Numbered from the stretch's first letter, positions 34,580-43,862 are shown. The stretch is 64,000 nucleotides of DNA from Mycolicibacterium sp. S2-37 (GCF_017352375.1 NZ_JAFEVR010000012.1:124001-188000), one strand, 5' to 3'. A program made the numbers and translations. Notes: generated by a model from the sequence alone, not told the origin.

Positions 34580-34724
34580 CAGGTCTCCTTTTCGAGCGGG
34601 TGGTGTCGATACTGACCGATGCCACCGACATTTCTCATCGGTCGGCCCCGAGGCGAGACATCGTGAGCGTCAATTTCTTCGAAAATCCTGCTCGGGCCCC
34701 GGCTGACCGCGTATAGCAATAGCC

Positions 34725-37175
34725 ATGACCACTCGGGCCCGCGTCGGGTGCATCGGCTTGTTCGGCGTCGCGCTGGGCGTCGGGATCGGCGCACTCACCG
34801 GTACCGCGGTGGCCTCCGCCGACCCCGCCGACTCCGACGGATCCGCAGCGGTCTCGCGGGGCGGTGACTCCTCCGAGTCGGCCGGTCCAGCCCGATCGGC
34901 GCCCGACCCGGGGCCGCGATCGGCCGTCGACCGAGCAGGCGCCGAACCCGGCGACGCCGGCGACGAATCCGACGGTGTCGCGGACCGGCGCACCGACCGG
35001 GTCACCGGCGTCGAGGTCGACGACGATGCGGCGCCCGCCACCCGCTCATCGCGGGTGCGCGCTGTCGAGAGGTCGCGCACCGCCGAATCCAGCGCTGGGC
35101 TGCGGCCGTGGCCGACCGCCTTCGATCCGGGGACCGCGGCGACGTACGTGAGCGACGCGGTCTCCAGTGTGGTCGGCGCGGCCTTCAGCCCGTTCTCGGC
35201 CGGGCCGCCTGCGCCACCGCATGATCCGGTGACCGGGACGACGCTGCTGGCCTGGGCAGGCCGCGAACTGTTCAACCAGACGCCGAAGATCACCTACAAC
35301 CCGGCGCAGAACACCCAATCGCTGAACGAGGACGGTGAGGTGATCGTCACCGGGCGCATCAGGGTCGACGATCCCGACGGCGACGCCGTCACCTACCGCG
35401 TGATCGGTAGGCCGCGCAACGGCGGTGTCGTCGAGATCGACAGCACCGGGACGTTCACCTACCGCCCGATGAACGCGATGGCGGCCGTCGGCGGGACCGA
35501 CGAGTTCACCGTCGTGGTCAGCGACGAGGCCGCGGGTCTGCACACGCACGGTCCGGCCGGTCTGCTCCAGTTCGTCCCGATCATCGGCAATCTGGTCAAC
35601 CCCGGCGGCGGACACCGCGCCGTGCAGACCGTGACCGTCTCCGTCGCGCCGGTCTCCGGGGTGAACCTGAGGTTCCCCAGCGGATTCGCCTGGGGTGTGG
35701 CGCATTCGGGTTTCCAGGCCGAGGGCGGACCCGGATCGCCGGTGGATCCCTACTCCGACTGGTACCGGTGGGTGCACGACCCGTTCAACCAGTTCTTCGG
35801 CCTGACGCACGGTGTGCCCGAAAATGGACCGGGGGCCTACGTCAGCTACGGCACGGACGCCGCCCTGGCGCGGGATGTGCTGGGGATGAACACCTTCCGG
35901 ATGAGCATCGAGTGGAGCCGGCTCTTCCCGGCCTCCACCGCGGCCATCGACATCACCGACGAGGGCGGCACCGTCAGCCTGGCCGATCTGCAGGCGATGG
36001 ACGCGCTGGCCAACCAGGGGGAGGTGGCGCACTACCGCGAGGTGTTCGCATCGCTGCGCGCACAGGGCCTCGAGCCGCTGGTGACTGTCAATCACTTCAC
36101 CCTGCCGCTGTGGATCCACGACCCGGCGACGTCGCGCTGGCTGGTCCAGTTGGGACTGCCCGCCCCGCGCGCGGGCTGGTTGTCGTCGTCCACTCCGGTC
36201 GAGTTCGAGAAGTACGCGGCGTACGTCGCATGGAAGTACGGCGATCAGGTGGACAACTGGGCCACCATCAACGAACCGTTCGCGCCGGTGCTCACCGAAC
36301 TGTTCGCGATCCCGGGTCTGGTGCCCTCGTGGCCGCCCGGGGTCCTGCGGCCTGACCTCGCCTCGACGCTGCTGGTGAACCAGGCCAAAGGCCACGTCGC
36401 CGCCTACGACGCGATTCACCTGTGGGACACCACGTCCGCCACGCCGGGCAAGCCCGCGGCGTTCGTGGGGTTCACAAACAACATGATCCCGGCGCGACCG
36501 GCCGACCCACGCAACCCGCTCGACGACCAGGCCGCCGACGCCTGGAACGCCTATTACAACCGGTGGTTCCCCAACGCGGTCATCGACGGCTGGGTGGACG
36601 CGAACTTCGACGGCCGCAAGACCGCCGACGAGATCCACGCCGACTTCATCGGCAAGGTCGACTACCTGGGCGTGCAGTATTACGGGTCGCAGCCCATGCA
36701 GGGGTTCGGGCTGGCGCCGATTCCGGGTTTCCCGTTCCTGCGCGGGCTGCCGGTGCGCTGTGAACCGTCTCCGACGTGCAGTGACTTCAACCAGCCCACC
36801 GATCCCGGTGGGTTCCGCGAGGTGCTCGAGGTGGCGGCGTCGTACGGAAAACCGTTGTGGGTCACCGAGAACGGCATCGCCGACGCCGACGATTCGAAGC
36901 GACCGTCCTACATCGTCAGCCACATCGCGGTCGTCCAGGACCTCGTTGCCCACGGTATGGACATCCGCGGATACACCTACTGGTCGTTCGTCGACAACCT
37001 GGAATGGTCCGAGGGGTACGACCTGAAGTTCGGCCTGTTCGGTTCCGATCCGGACACACCCGAACTCGAGCGCACACCCAAGCCGGCCAGCATCGCGGCG
37101 ATCAGTCAGATCACCAGGGCCAACGGGCTGCCGCTGTCGCTGCTGCGGTGGTTCATCCCGAACCTGCGTCTGTAA
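34725..37175 (+). CDS. Secreted beta-glucosidase (GH1) with Ig-like module
   Basis: An 816-residue exported protein. The signal peptide ends at about residue 33 (GVALGVGIGALTGTAVASAD). A low-complexity Asp/Ser/Arg-rich linker to about 150 is followed by an Ig/cadherin-like module (about 190-305: SLNEDGEVIVTGRIRVDDPD, TFTYRPMNAMAAVGGTDEFTV, LHTHGPAGLLQF). From about 315 comes the GH1 barrel: FPSGFAWGVAHSGFQAEGG, VTVNHFTLPLWI, the acid/base Glu in ATINEPFAP, and the nucleophile Glu in WVTENGIAD, with YTYWSFVDNLEWSEGYD at the end. It should hydrolyse beta-glycosides outside the cell. In M. tuberculosis this position is held by Rv0888, an unrelated exported enzyme. Confidence 0.92.
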   Translation: MTTRARVGCIGLFGVALGVGIGALTGTAVASADPADSDGSAAVSRGGDSSESAGPARSAPDPGPRSAVDRAGAEPGDAGDESDGVADRRTDRVTGVEVDDDAAPATRSSRVRAVERSRTAESSAGLRPWPTAFDPGTAATYVSDAVSSVVGAAFSPFSAGPPAPPHDPVTGTTLLAWAGRELFNQTPKITYNPAQNTQSLNEDGEVIVTGRIRVDDPDGDAVTYRVIGRPRNGGVVEIDSTGTFTYRPMNAMAAVGGTDEFTVVVSDEAAGLHTHGPAGLLQFVPIIGNLVNPGGGHRAVQTVTVSVAPVSGVNLRFPSGFAWGVAHSGFQAEGGPGSPVDPYSDWYRWVHDPFNQFFGLTHGVPENGPGAYVSYGTDAALARDVLGMNTFRMSIEWSRLFPASTAAIDITDEGGTVSLADLQAMDALANQGEVAHYREVFASLRAQGLEPLVTVNHFTLPLWIHDPATSRWLVQLGLPAPRAGWLSSSTPVEFEKYAAYVAWKYGDQVDNWATINEPFAPVLTELFAIPGLVPSWPPGVLRPDLASTLLVNQAKGHVAAYDAIHLWDTTSATPGKPAAFVGFTNNMIPARPADPRNPLDDQAADAWNAYYNRWFPNAVIDGWVDANFDGRKTADEIHADFIGKVDYLGVQYYGSQPMQGFGLAPIPGFPFLRGLPVRCEPSPTCSDFNQPTDPGGFREVLEVAASYGKPLWVTENGIADADDSKRPSYIVSHIAVVQDLVAHGMDIRGYTYWSFVDNLEWSEGYDLKFGLFGSDPDTPELERTPKPASIAAISQITRANGLPLSLLRWFIPNLRL

Positions 37176-37176
37176 C

Positions 37177-37794
37177 TCAGACGACGCTGAAGCCGGGCGG
37201 TAGCGACGCCCGCCCGGTCAGCGCGACCAGCAGCACCTCGCCCTGCCCGGACGCGACGGCCACCTGCGCGGCCAGATCGACCGCCGCCGCCAGGGCGTCG
37301 GCCGGTGGCACGTACGCCACTCCGGCGGCGCGGGCGATGTCCAGTCCGTGCACCACCAGTTCGAACGTACGGGTCGGCAGATAGGTGCTCAGCCGGATGC
37401 CCATACCGCCGATCACCTCGATCAGCGGATCGCCCGCCGCGGCCGCGTCGGTCAGCGCCCGCTCGACCAGCTGCGCGACGGCAGACGCAGGATCGCCGCC
37501 GAGGTCACGGCCGGCCTGGCGGCCCCGTTCGGCGACGGCAGCCGGATCGATGCCCAGCGCCTCCGGGGTGACGCGCAGGTAGTAGTCGGCAGGGGTGCGG
37601 ACGTCCTCGCCGGCAGCGCGCGTGGTGAGGTACGTGCTGACGGTGGTCAGGGAGCGTGAGGTGTGCCCCACCAGTGCGCGCAGATCCCACTCGCCCAGGC
37701 CGGGGCCGCCCCATGACCCTGCCGGCAGCGTCGCGACCAGAGCCGCGAAACCACGTGCCGCAGAAGCGAACTCGGTATAGGTGTCGGTTGTCAC
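37177..37794 (-). CDS. Maleylpyruvate-isomerase-type (MDMPI/DinB-like) protein
   Basis: A 205-residue four-helix protein with the mycothiol-dependent maleylpyruvate isomerase N-terminal domain: WDLRALVGHTSRSLTTVSTYL carries the conserved His of this metal-binding family, and PTRTFELVVHGLDIARAAG supplies the last His pair. Relatives bind a divalent metal and use mycothiol. The real reaction here is unknown. GTG 37794 overlaps the citA stop by 4 bases (GTGA), so it is co-translated with citA; no upstream start gives a shorter or better frame. Confidence 0.84.
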   Translation of the reverse strand: MTTDTYTEFASAARGFAALVATLPAGSWGGPGLGEWDLRALVGHTSRSLTTVSTYLTTRAAGEDVRTPADYYLRVTPEALGIDPAAVAERGRQAGRDLGGDPASAVAQLVERALTDAAAAGDPLIEVIGGMGIRLSTYLPTRTFELVVHGLDIARAAGVAYVPPADALAAAVDLAAQVAVASGQGEVLLVALTGRASLPPGFSVV

Positions 37795-38921
37795 GACGTC
37801 CTGACGCGGTCCCAGCCCTGAACCGATTCCAGGCTGCGCGGTGCGGGCCCGACATAGATCGCCGACGGACGGACCAGCTTGCCGAGGCGCTTCTGCTCGA
37901 GGATGTGGGCACACCAGCCGGCGGTGCGCCCGCAGGTGAACATCGCGGGCATCATCGTCGGAGGCACGCCGGCGAAGTCCAGCATCACCGCCGCCCAGAA
38001 TTCGACGTTCGTCTCGATCGCGCGATCGGGTCTGCGTTCGCGCAGCTCGGCGAGCGCGGCCTGCTCCAGCGCCGCCGCGACCTCGTAGCGCGGCGCCTCC
38101 AGGCGTTCGGCCGTGGCCCGCAGCACCCGGGCCCGGGGATCCTCCGCGCGGTAGACGCGGTGACCGAAGCCCATCAGCTTGTCTCCGCGGTCGAGGATGT
38201 CCTTGACCACGGCCCGGGCGTCGCCGGTCCGCTCGACCTCCTCGATCATCGGCAGCACGCGGGCCGGGGCGCCACCGTGCAGCGGCCCGCTCATCGCGCC
38301 GACGGCGCCCGAGAGCGCGGCGGCCACGTCGGCGCCGGTGGAGGCGATCACCCGGGCGGTGAAGGTCGACGCGTTCATGCCGTGTTCGGCGGCCGACACC
38401 CAGTAGGCGTCGATCGCCTCGACGTGGCGCGGATCGGGTTCGCCCTTCCAACGCGTCATGAAACGTTCTGTGACGGTGCTGCATTCGTCGATGGCACGCT
38501 GCGGCACGGCGGGCTGGTAGATGCCGCGGGCCGACTGGGCGACGTAGGACAGCGCCATGACCGAGGCGCGGGCGAGCTGATCGCGGGCGGTGTCGTCGTC
38601 GATGTCGAGCAGCGGCTTGTAACCCCAGATCGGGGCGAGCATCGCCAGACCCGCCTGAACGTCGACGCGGACATCGCCGCTGTGGATCGGCAGCGGGAAC
38701 GGCTCGGCCGGCGTCAGCCCGGCGCCGAAGGCGCCGTCCACCAGCAGTGCCCAGACGTCGCCGAAGGTCACCCGGCGCCCGACCAGATCCTCGATGTCGA
38801 CGCCGCGGTATCGCAGTGCGCCGCCGTCCTTGTCGGGTTCGGCGATCTCGGTCGTGAAGGCCACCACGCCCTCCAGTCCCGCCACGAAGTCCTCCGGCAC
38901 CGGCGATGACGTCTCGGTCAT
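37791..38921 (-). CDS. citA: Citrate synthase 2
   Basis: A 376-residue citrate synthase that condenses acetyl-CoA with oxaloacetate. The active-site segments are GPLHGGAPARVL (first His), LMGFGHRVYRAEDPRARVL (second His and Arg), and WAAVMLDFAGVPPTMMPAMFTCGRTAGWCAHILEQ (Asp and Arg). It is the short paralogue matching Rv0889c; the main enzyme is gltA at 42462. The ATG at 38921 follows a short divergent gap to pdxH. Confidence 0.95.
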   Translation of the reverse strand: MTETSSPVPEDFVAGLEGVVAFTTEIAEPDKDGGALRYRGVDIEDLVGRRVTFGDVWALLVDGAFGAGLTPAEPFPLPIHSGDVRVDVQAGLAMLAPIWGYKPLLDIDDDTARDQLARASVMALSYVAQSARGIYQPAVPQRAIDECSTVTERFMTRWKGEPDPRHVEAIDAYWVSAAEHGMNASTFTARVIASTGADVAAALSGAVGAMSGPLHGGAPARVLPMIEEVERTGDARAVVKDILDRGDKLMGFGHRVYRAEDPRARVLRATAERLEAPRYEVAAALEQAALAELRERRPDRAIETNVEFWAAVMLDFAGVPPTMMPAMFTCGRTAGWCAHILEQKRLGKLVRPSAIYVGPAPRSLESVQGWDRVRTS

Positions 38922-38991
38922 AGGCCGATTCTCGCACCCGGCCCGCCAGGAGGTGGGCAGCGGTCGGTAACAGTGACGCGAACTCCGGGCG

Positions 38992-38997
38992 TAGCGT
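38992..38997 (+). promoter_or_regulatory. -10 hexamer of pdxH
   Basis: TAGCGT, 7 bases before GTG 39005. Confidence 0.45.
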
Positions 38998-39004
38998 TGG
39001 CGCG

Positions 39005-39667
39005 GTGACTGAGCTCGAGAACGAGCACTTGGCGACGATGCGGGTGGAGTACGGATCGGTGGAGAAGGACGGCAGCCCGGACCTGGACGCCGACTGGGTG
39101 TCCGACGGCTGGGTCGCGTTGCTCAGCAGGTGGATGGCCGACGCCGAGAAGGCCGGTCTGTCCGAACCGAACGCCATGGTGGTCGGCACGGTCGACGCCC
39201 ACGGACGACCGGTGACCCGGACCGTGTTGTGCAAGAGCGTGGACGACGACGGCATCACCTTCTACACCAACTACGACTCGGCCAAGGGGCGCGACCTCGC
39301 GGGCACGCCGTACGCGTCGGCGACCTTCCCGTGGTTCGCGCTCGGCAGGCAGGTGCATGTGCGGGGTCCGGTGCGCAAGGTGCCGGCCGATGCCACCGCG
39401 GACTACTGGTCCAAGCGGCCACGGGGTTCCCAACTCGGCGCGTGGGCCTCGCACCAGTCCCAGCCGATCGCCTCGCGAGAAGCCCTGCTCGATCAATTGG
39501 CCCAGGTCACCGAACGGTTCGCCGATCACGAGCAGGTGCCGGTGCCGCCGAACTGGGGCGGCTATCTGATCGAGCCCGAGGTGATCGAGTTCTGGCAGGG
39601 CCGGGAGAACCGGCTGCACAACAGGATTCGCGTGACGGGCGGCCGCGTCGAGCGACTGCAACCGTAG
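39005..39667 (+). CDS. pdxH: Pyridoxamine 5'-phosphate oxidase
   Basis: A 220-residue FMN enzyme that oxidises pyridoxine or pyridoxamine phosphate to PLP. Conserved parts are NAMVVGTVDAHGRPVTRTVL, ITFYTNYDSAKGRDLAGTPYASATFPW, RQVHVRGPVRKVPA, YWSKRPRGSQLGAWASHQSQPI and the C-terminal PPNWGGYLIEPEVIEFWQGRENRLHNR, which makes the PLP-binding pocket, so the protein is complete. GTG 39005 is the start. It sits here next to citA, whereas in M. tuberculosis pdxH is elsewhere (Rv2607, recalled). Its stop is joined directly to the GTG of the transporter gene. Confidence 0.95.
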   Translation: MTELENEHLATMRVEYGSVEKDGSPDLDADWVSDGWVALLSRWMADAEKAGLSEPNAMVVGTVDAHGRPVTRTVLCKSVDDDGITFYTNYDSAKGRDLAGTPYASATFPWFALGRQVHVRGPVRKVPADATADYWSKRPRGSQLGAWASHQSQPIASREALLDQLAQVTERFADHEQVPVPPNWGGYLIEPEVIEFWQGRENRLHNRIRVTGGRVERLQP

Positions 39668-40960
39668 GTGGCGCGGGGGCTCTTCGCCGACACCACACCG
39701 CTGCGGACGCGGGACTTCCGTCGGCTGTGGCTGGCCGGCATCCCGACCGTCATCGGCGCCAACCTCACCATCTTCGCGGTGCCGGTGCAGCTCTATTCGC
39801 TGACCCAGAGCTCGGCCTACGTGGGCCTGTCCGGGGTGTTCGCGCTGGTGCCGCTGGTCGTGTTCGGGTTGTGGGGCGGTGCGCTGGCCGACGCGATGGA
39901 CCGCCGCGTGCTGCTGGTCATCGCGTCGTGCGGCCTCGCGGCGGCATCGGTGCTGCTGTGGTTACAGGCCGCGCTCGGGCTGAACAACGTATGGCTGGTG
40001 CTCGGTCTGCTGTCGGTGCAGCAGGCGTTCTACGCGGTGAACTCACCCACCCGCTCGGCGGCCATACCGCGCATGGTGCCCGAAGATCAACTGGCCGCGG
40101 CGAATTCGCTCAACATGACGGTCTTCCAGTTCGGCGCCATCGTGGGCCCGCTGCTGGCGGGGGTGATGCTGCACTGGGTGGACCTGTCCACGCTGTACCT
40201 GATCGACGCCGTCACCTGTATCGCGCCGATCTGGGCCACCTTCCGCCTTTCGCCCATCCCGCCGTCGGCGGCCAAGGGTTCGTCGGGGTTCGGGTTCACG
40301 GCCGTGCTCGACGGCTTCCGGTATCTGGCCGGCAACCGGGTCGTGCTGATGTCGTTCGTCGTCGACCTGATCGCGATGATCTTCGGGATGCCGCGGGCAC
40401 TGTTCCCGCAGATCGCGCACGAGAGCTTCGGCGGCCCGGTCGAAGGCGGCACGGTGATCGCATTGCTGGCGGCGGCGATGTCGGTCGGCGCCGTCGCGGG
40501 CGGGGTGTTCTCCGGGTGGTTACCACGGGTGCGGCGCCAGGGCCTGGCGGTGGTGGGGTCGATCGTGGTGTGGGGTCTGGCGATGGTCGGGTTCGGCGTG
40601 GCGTGCGGATTCGCCGGCGGTCACACCGGCGCGCTGCTGTGGGTGGCTCTGGTGTTCCTGGCCGTCGGCGGGGCGGCCGACATGGTGTCGGCGGCGTTCC
40701 GGTCGACGATCCTGCAGCAGGCCGCCTCCGACGACGTGCGGGGCCGGCTGCAGGGGGTCTTCGTCGTGGTCGTCGCCGGGGGCCCGCGGGTGGCCGATGT
40801 CGCCCACGGCGCGGCCGCCGCAGCCGTCGGGACCACCCTCGCTGCGGCCGGGGGTGGCGGTCTGGTGGTGGTCGGCGTCCTGGTGGCCGTCGCGCTGGCG
40901 CCGGTCTTCCTGCGCTATCGGGTCGACGACCCGAAAGTGTCGGAAGCTGACAAAGGGTGA
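39668..40960 (+). CDS. MFS efflux transporter
   Basis: A 430-residue, 12-helix major facilitator protein of the ENTS/DHA3-like group: DFRRLWLAGIPTVIGANLTIFAVPVQLYSLTQSS, GLWGGALADAMDRRVLLVI (motif A), NSPTRSAAIPRMVPEDQLAAANSLNMTVFQFGAIVGPLLAG (motif C-like). Such proteins export siderophores or drugs. GTG 39668 follows the pdxH stop without a gap. The C-terminal part after residue 360 is rich in short helices. The transported compound is unknown. Confidence 0.88.
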   Translation: MARGLFADTTPLRTRDFRRLWLAGIPTVIGANLTIFAVPVQLYSLTQSSAYVGLSGVFALVPLVVFGLWGGALADAMDRRVLLVIASCGLAAASVLLWLQAALGLNNVWLVLGLLSVQQAFYAVNSPTRSAAIPRMVPEDQLAAANSLNMTVFQFGAIVGPLLAGVMLHWVDLSTLYLIDAVTCIAPIWATFRLSPIPPSAAKGSSGFGFTAVLDGFRYLAGNRVVLMSFVVDLIAMIFGMPRALFPQIAHESFGGPVEGGTVIALLAAAMSVGAVAGGVFSGWLPRVRRQGLAVVGSIVVWGLAMVGFGVACGFAGGHTGALLWVALVFLAVGGAADMVSAAFRSTILQQAASDDVRGRLQGVFVVVVAGGPRVADVAHGAAAAAVGTTLAAAGGGGLVVVGVLVAVALAPVFLRYRVDDPKVSEADKG

Positions 40961-41015
40961 TCCCCGGCGATAGGCGTCGCGCGCCATAACACTCGTGGGC
41001 TCCGTGGATGAGGGT

Positions 41016-41021
41016 TAGCAT
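41016..41021 (+). promoter_or_regulatory. -10 hexamer of the first tandem TetR gene
   Basis: TAGCAT, 7 bases before GTG 41029; this chooses GTG 41029 over ATG 41008. Confidence 0.45.
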
Positions 41022-41028
41022 CCGACCC

Positions 41029-41673
41029 GTGGCTGAAGACGTCGGCGCAGCGGGTATCGGTCTGCGTGAACGCAAGAAGCTCCGCACGCGCGCCACGCTC
41101 GTCGACGCCGCCATCGAGTTGTGTGGCCGCCAGGGCTTCGACCGCACCACCGTCGAGCAGATCGCCGCGCTGGCCGACGTCTCGCCGCGGACCTTCAGCC
41201 GCTACTTCGCCTCCAAGGAAGCGGTCCTGCTGACCCTGCTCGAGGACGTCGCCGCCGCGGTGGCCGACCGGCTTGCTGTGCTGCCCGCCGACGCCTCCCC
41301 GCTCGAAGCGCTGTACCGGGCGCACGTCGACGTGCTGCGGGCGGCCGAGGGCGACGATTCGGCGACACTCACACCCGAGCGGATCGCCACCATGTTGCGC
41401 ATCCTCAATTCGAACGAGTCGCTGCGGCTCGCGGCCGCGGAGTTCCGCTCCGACGGCGTTGTCGAGGCGCTGGCCGCCCGGATGGGTACCGAGCCGGGCG
41501 ACCGGACCGTGCGCATCGTGATGTCGGTGATGTCGAGCATCATCGCCACCGCCTGCTACGACCTCATCGAGGACGTCGACGGCCGGCCGCTGGGACCGGA
41601 CCTGATGGCGCACCGCATCGACGACAGCTTCCAGCGGTTCCTGGCGATCACCGAGGGCCTCCCGCGGCGGTGA
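41029..41673 (+). CDS. TetR family regulator, first of a tandem pair
   Basis: A 214-residue repressor. The N-terminal DNA-binding domain is GLRERKKLRTRATLVDAAIELCGRQGFDRTTVEQIAALADVSPRTFSRYFASKEA; the C-terminal part is of the TetR_C_17/MftR-like type with a long dimer helix (VMSVMSSIIATACYDLIEDV). It shares its N-terminal 60 residues strongly with the next gene, indicating a tandem duplication. Targets are unknown; the nearby MFS gene or gltA are possible. Confidence 0.9.
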   Translation: MAEDVGAAGIGLRERKKLRTRATLVDAAIELCGRQGFDRTTVEQIAALADVSPRTFSRYFASKEAVLLTLLEDVAAAVADRLAVLPADASPLEALYRAHVDVLRAAEGDDSATLTPERIATMLRILNSNESLRLAAAEFRSDGVVEALAARMGTEPGDRTVRIVMSVMSSIIATACYDLIEDVDGRPLGPDLMAHRIDDSFQRFLAITEGLPRR

Positions 41674-41717
41674 CCCCGGTGCTTCGCTGTCCGGTGGGCC
41701 GGCGGTCTGCCGGCGAA

Positions 41718-41723
41718 TAGGGT
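41718..41723 (+). promoter_or_regulatory. -10 hexamer of the second tandem TetR gene
   Basis: TAGGGT, 6 bases before GTG 41730, the same hexamer and spacing as at 8697. Confidence 0.45.
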
Positions 41724-41729
41724 GTACGC

Positions 41730-42416
41730 GTGGTCGACGATTCAGCGGCTCTCGGTCTGCGTGAACGCAAGAAGCGCCGAACGCGGACGACGTTGATCGA
41801 TGTGGCCGCCGACCTGTGCGTCCGGCAGGGCTACGACAACACCACTGTCGAGCAGATCGCCGCCGCCGCCGAGGTGTCCGCGCGCACCTTCAACCGCTAC
41901 TTCCCCAGCAAGGAGGCGGTGATCGCGGCCTTCGCCGACGAGATCGACCAGGACATGGCCGTCGTGCTGGCCGAACAGCCGACCGACATCCCCGAACTCG
42001 AGGCGCTGCTGCGCACCCAGCTGGAGATCTTCGCCCCCGATGCGCCCAACGGGCCGGGCGCGTTCAACCGGATGGCGGTGCTGATCTCGATCGTCAACGC
42101 GTCGAACACGTTCAACACCGCAGCCTTCGCCTTCACCCCCGAACCCGCCGAGAAGTCGTCGGTCGTGGTGCTGGCGCGGCGGATGGGGTTACCGGTCGAC
42201 GACCCGGCCGTTCGCCTGGTCGCGGACACCTGGACGCTGCTGTTCGCGACGTCGTTCCGGGGGATGGGGCTGCCCGGTGGTGACCCCATCGAGGCGTCGG
42301 TGCTGTGCCGTCGATTGCAGGAGACCTATGCGCTGTTCGCCCGGCTGTGGGCGCCATGGGAGACCGGTGGCTCACCCCCGCGGGCGGTGCGCGACAATAG
42401 CGACTACCTTCGGTGA
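41730..42416 (+). CDS. TetR family regulator, second of a tandem pair
   Basis: A 228-residue paralogue of the preceding gene. The DNA-binding domain GLRERKKRRTRTTLIDVAADLCVRQGYDNTTVEQIAAAAEVSARTFNRYFPSKEAVI differs mainly in the recognition-helix flanks, while the C-terminal domains have diverged (FARLWAPWETGG at the end). GTG 41730 lies 56 bases after the first gene's stop, with its own -10 box. gltA follows in the same direction after 45 bases with its own ribosome-binding site. Confidence 0.9.
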   Translation: MVDDSAALGLRERKKRRTRTTLIDVAADLCVRQGYDNTTVEQIAAAAEVSARTFNRYFPSKEAVIAAFADEIDQDMAVVLAEQPTDIPELEALLRTQLEIFAPDAPNGPGAFNRMAVLISIVNASNTFNTAAFAFTPEPAEKSSVVVLARRMGLPVDDPAVRLVADTWTLLFATSFRGMGLPGGDPIEASVLCRRLQETYALFARLWAPWETGGSPPRAVRDNSDYLR

Positions 42417-42461
42417 GGGGGGTACCCCTCGCCCTGTCGACCAGCTCAGAAGGGATTTCCC

Positions 42462-43766
42462 GTGGCCGATAACTCGTCCAGTGCGACGGAGCACGCCACC
42501 CTCAATTACCCGGGTGGCGAGATCGAACTGGATGTCGTCCCGGCGACCGAGGGCGCCGACGGCATCGCACTGGGTTCGCTGTTGGCCAAGAGCGGATACA
42601 CCACCTTCGACAGCGGATTCGTCAACACCGCCTCGACCAAGAGCGCCATCACCTACATCGACGGTGAGGCGGGCATCCTGCGCTACCGGGGTTATCCGAT
42701 CGAGCAGCTGGCCGAGAAGTCGACGTTCATCGAAGTCAGCTATCTGCTGATCTACGGCGAGCTGCCCACGCCCGATCAGTTGGAGAAGTTCACCACCTCG
42801 ATCCAGCGCCACACGTTGCTGCACGAGGACCTCAAGCGGTTCTTCGACGGCTTCCCGCGCAATGCGCATCCGATGCCGGTGTTGTCGAGCGCGGTCAACG
42901 CCCTGAGCGCCTACTACCAGGACTCGCTGGATCCGATGGATCACGAGCAGGTCGAGCTGTCGACGATCCGGCTGCTGGCCAAGATGCCGACCATCGCCGC
43001 ATACGCCTACAAGAAGTCGGCCGGTCAGCCGTTCCTGTACCCGGACAACTCGCTGACGCTGGTCGAGAATTTCCTGCGGATGACCTTCGGTTTCCCGGCC
43101 GAGCCGTACGAGGTCGACCCGGAGATCGTGCGGGCGCTGGACATGCTGCTGATTTTGCACGCCGACCATGAGCAGAACTGCTCGACGTCGACGGTGCGGC
43201 TGGTCGGCAGCTCGCAGGCCAACCTGTTCACGTCGATTTCCGGCGGTATCAACGCGCTGTGGGGGCCGCTGCACGGTGGCGCCAACCAGGCCGTGCTGGA
43301 GATGCTGGAGAAGATCCGCACGGGCGACGACGACGTCAACACGTTCGTGAAGAAGGTCAAGAACCGCGAAGAGGGCGTGAAGCTCATGGGCTTCGGTCAC
43401 CGCGTCTACAAGAACTACGACCCCCGCGCGCGCATCGTCAAAGAGCAGGCCGACAAGATCCTCGGCAAGCTCGGCGTCGAAGACGAACTGCTCGAGATCG
43501 CCAAACAGCTCGAAGAGGTCGCGCTGACCGACGATTTCTTCGTCGAGCGCAAGCTGTACCCGAACGTGGACTTCTACACCGGCGTGATCTACCGGGCGAT
43601 GGGCTTCCCGACGCGGATGTTCACCGTGCTGTTCGCGCTCGGCCGGCTACCCGGCTGGATCGCGCACTGGCGCGAGATGCACTCCGAGCCGGGCCGCATC
43701 GGCCGGCCGCGCCAGATCTACACCGGGTACACCGAGCGCGACTACGTGGATTCCGCGAACCGCTGA
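42462..43766 (+). CDS. gltA: Citrate synthase (main type)
   Basis: A 434-residue type II citrate synthase, the TCA-cycle entry enzyme, corresponding to gltA2 (Rv0896). The catalytic regions are GPLHGGANQAVLEMLE, KLMGFGHRVYKNYDPRARIVKE, and YPNVDFYTGVIYRAMGFPTRMFTVLFALGRLPGWIAHW, holding two His and one Asp. The N-terminal beta domain characteristic of the allosteric type is present (LNYPGGEIELDVVPATEG). GTG 42462 has AGAAGGGA upstream. A hairpin follows 3 bases after the stop. Confidence 0.97.
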   Translation: MADNSSSATEHATLNYPGGEIELDVVPATEGADGIALGSLLAKSGYTTFDSGFVNTASTKSAITYIDGEAGILRYRGYPIEQLAEKSTFIEVSYLLIYGELPTPDQLEKFTTSIQRHTLLHEDLKRFFDGFPRNAHPMPVLSSAVNALSAYYQDSLDPMDHEQVELSTIRLLAKMPTIAAYAYKKSAGQPFLYPDNSLTLVENFLRMTFGFPAEPYEVDPEIVRALDMLLILHADHEQNCSTSTVRLVGSSQANLFTSISGGINALWGPLHGGANQAVLEMLEKIRTGDDDVNTFVKKVKNREEGVKLMGFGHRVYKNYDPRARIVKEQADKILGKLGVEDELLEIAKQLEEVALTDDFFVERKLYPNVDFYTGVIYRAMGFPTRMFTVLFALGRLPGWIAHWREMHSEPGRIGRPRQIYTGYTERDYVDSANR

Positions 43767-43768
43767 TC

Positions 43769-43809
43769 GCACTGAGTGCGCCCAAACGAACAGATGGGCG
43801 CACAAGTGC
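43769..43809 (+). terminator. Hairpin terminator after gltA
   Basis: Stem in two blocks, GCACT/AGTGC outside and TGCGCCCA/TGGGCGCA inside, with a 10-base loop; no T run. It begins 3 bases after the gltA stop. Confidence 0.6.
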
Positions 43810-43862
43810 GAGTGATTCTCGTCATTTCGTCGATCTCGGCGGTCTGAGACGCTTGCCATCGC

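Noticed and set aside
41008..41028. ATG 41008 as the start of the first tandem TetR gene
   Set aside because: It would place the -10 box inside the coding region and adds residues not shared with the paralogue; GTG 41029 fits both better.
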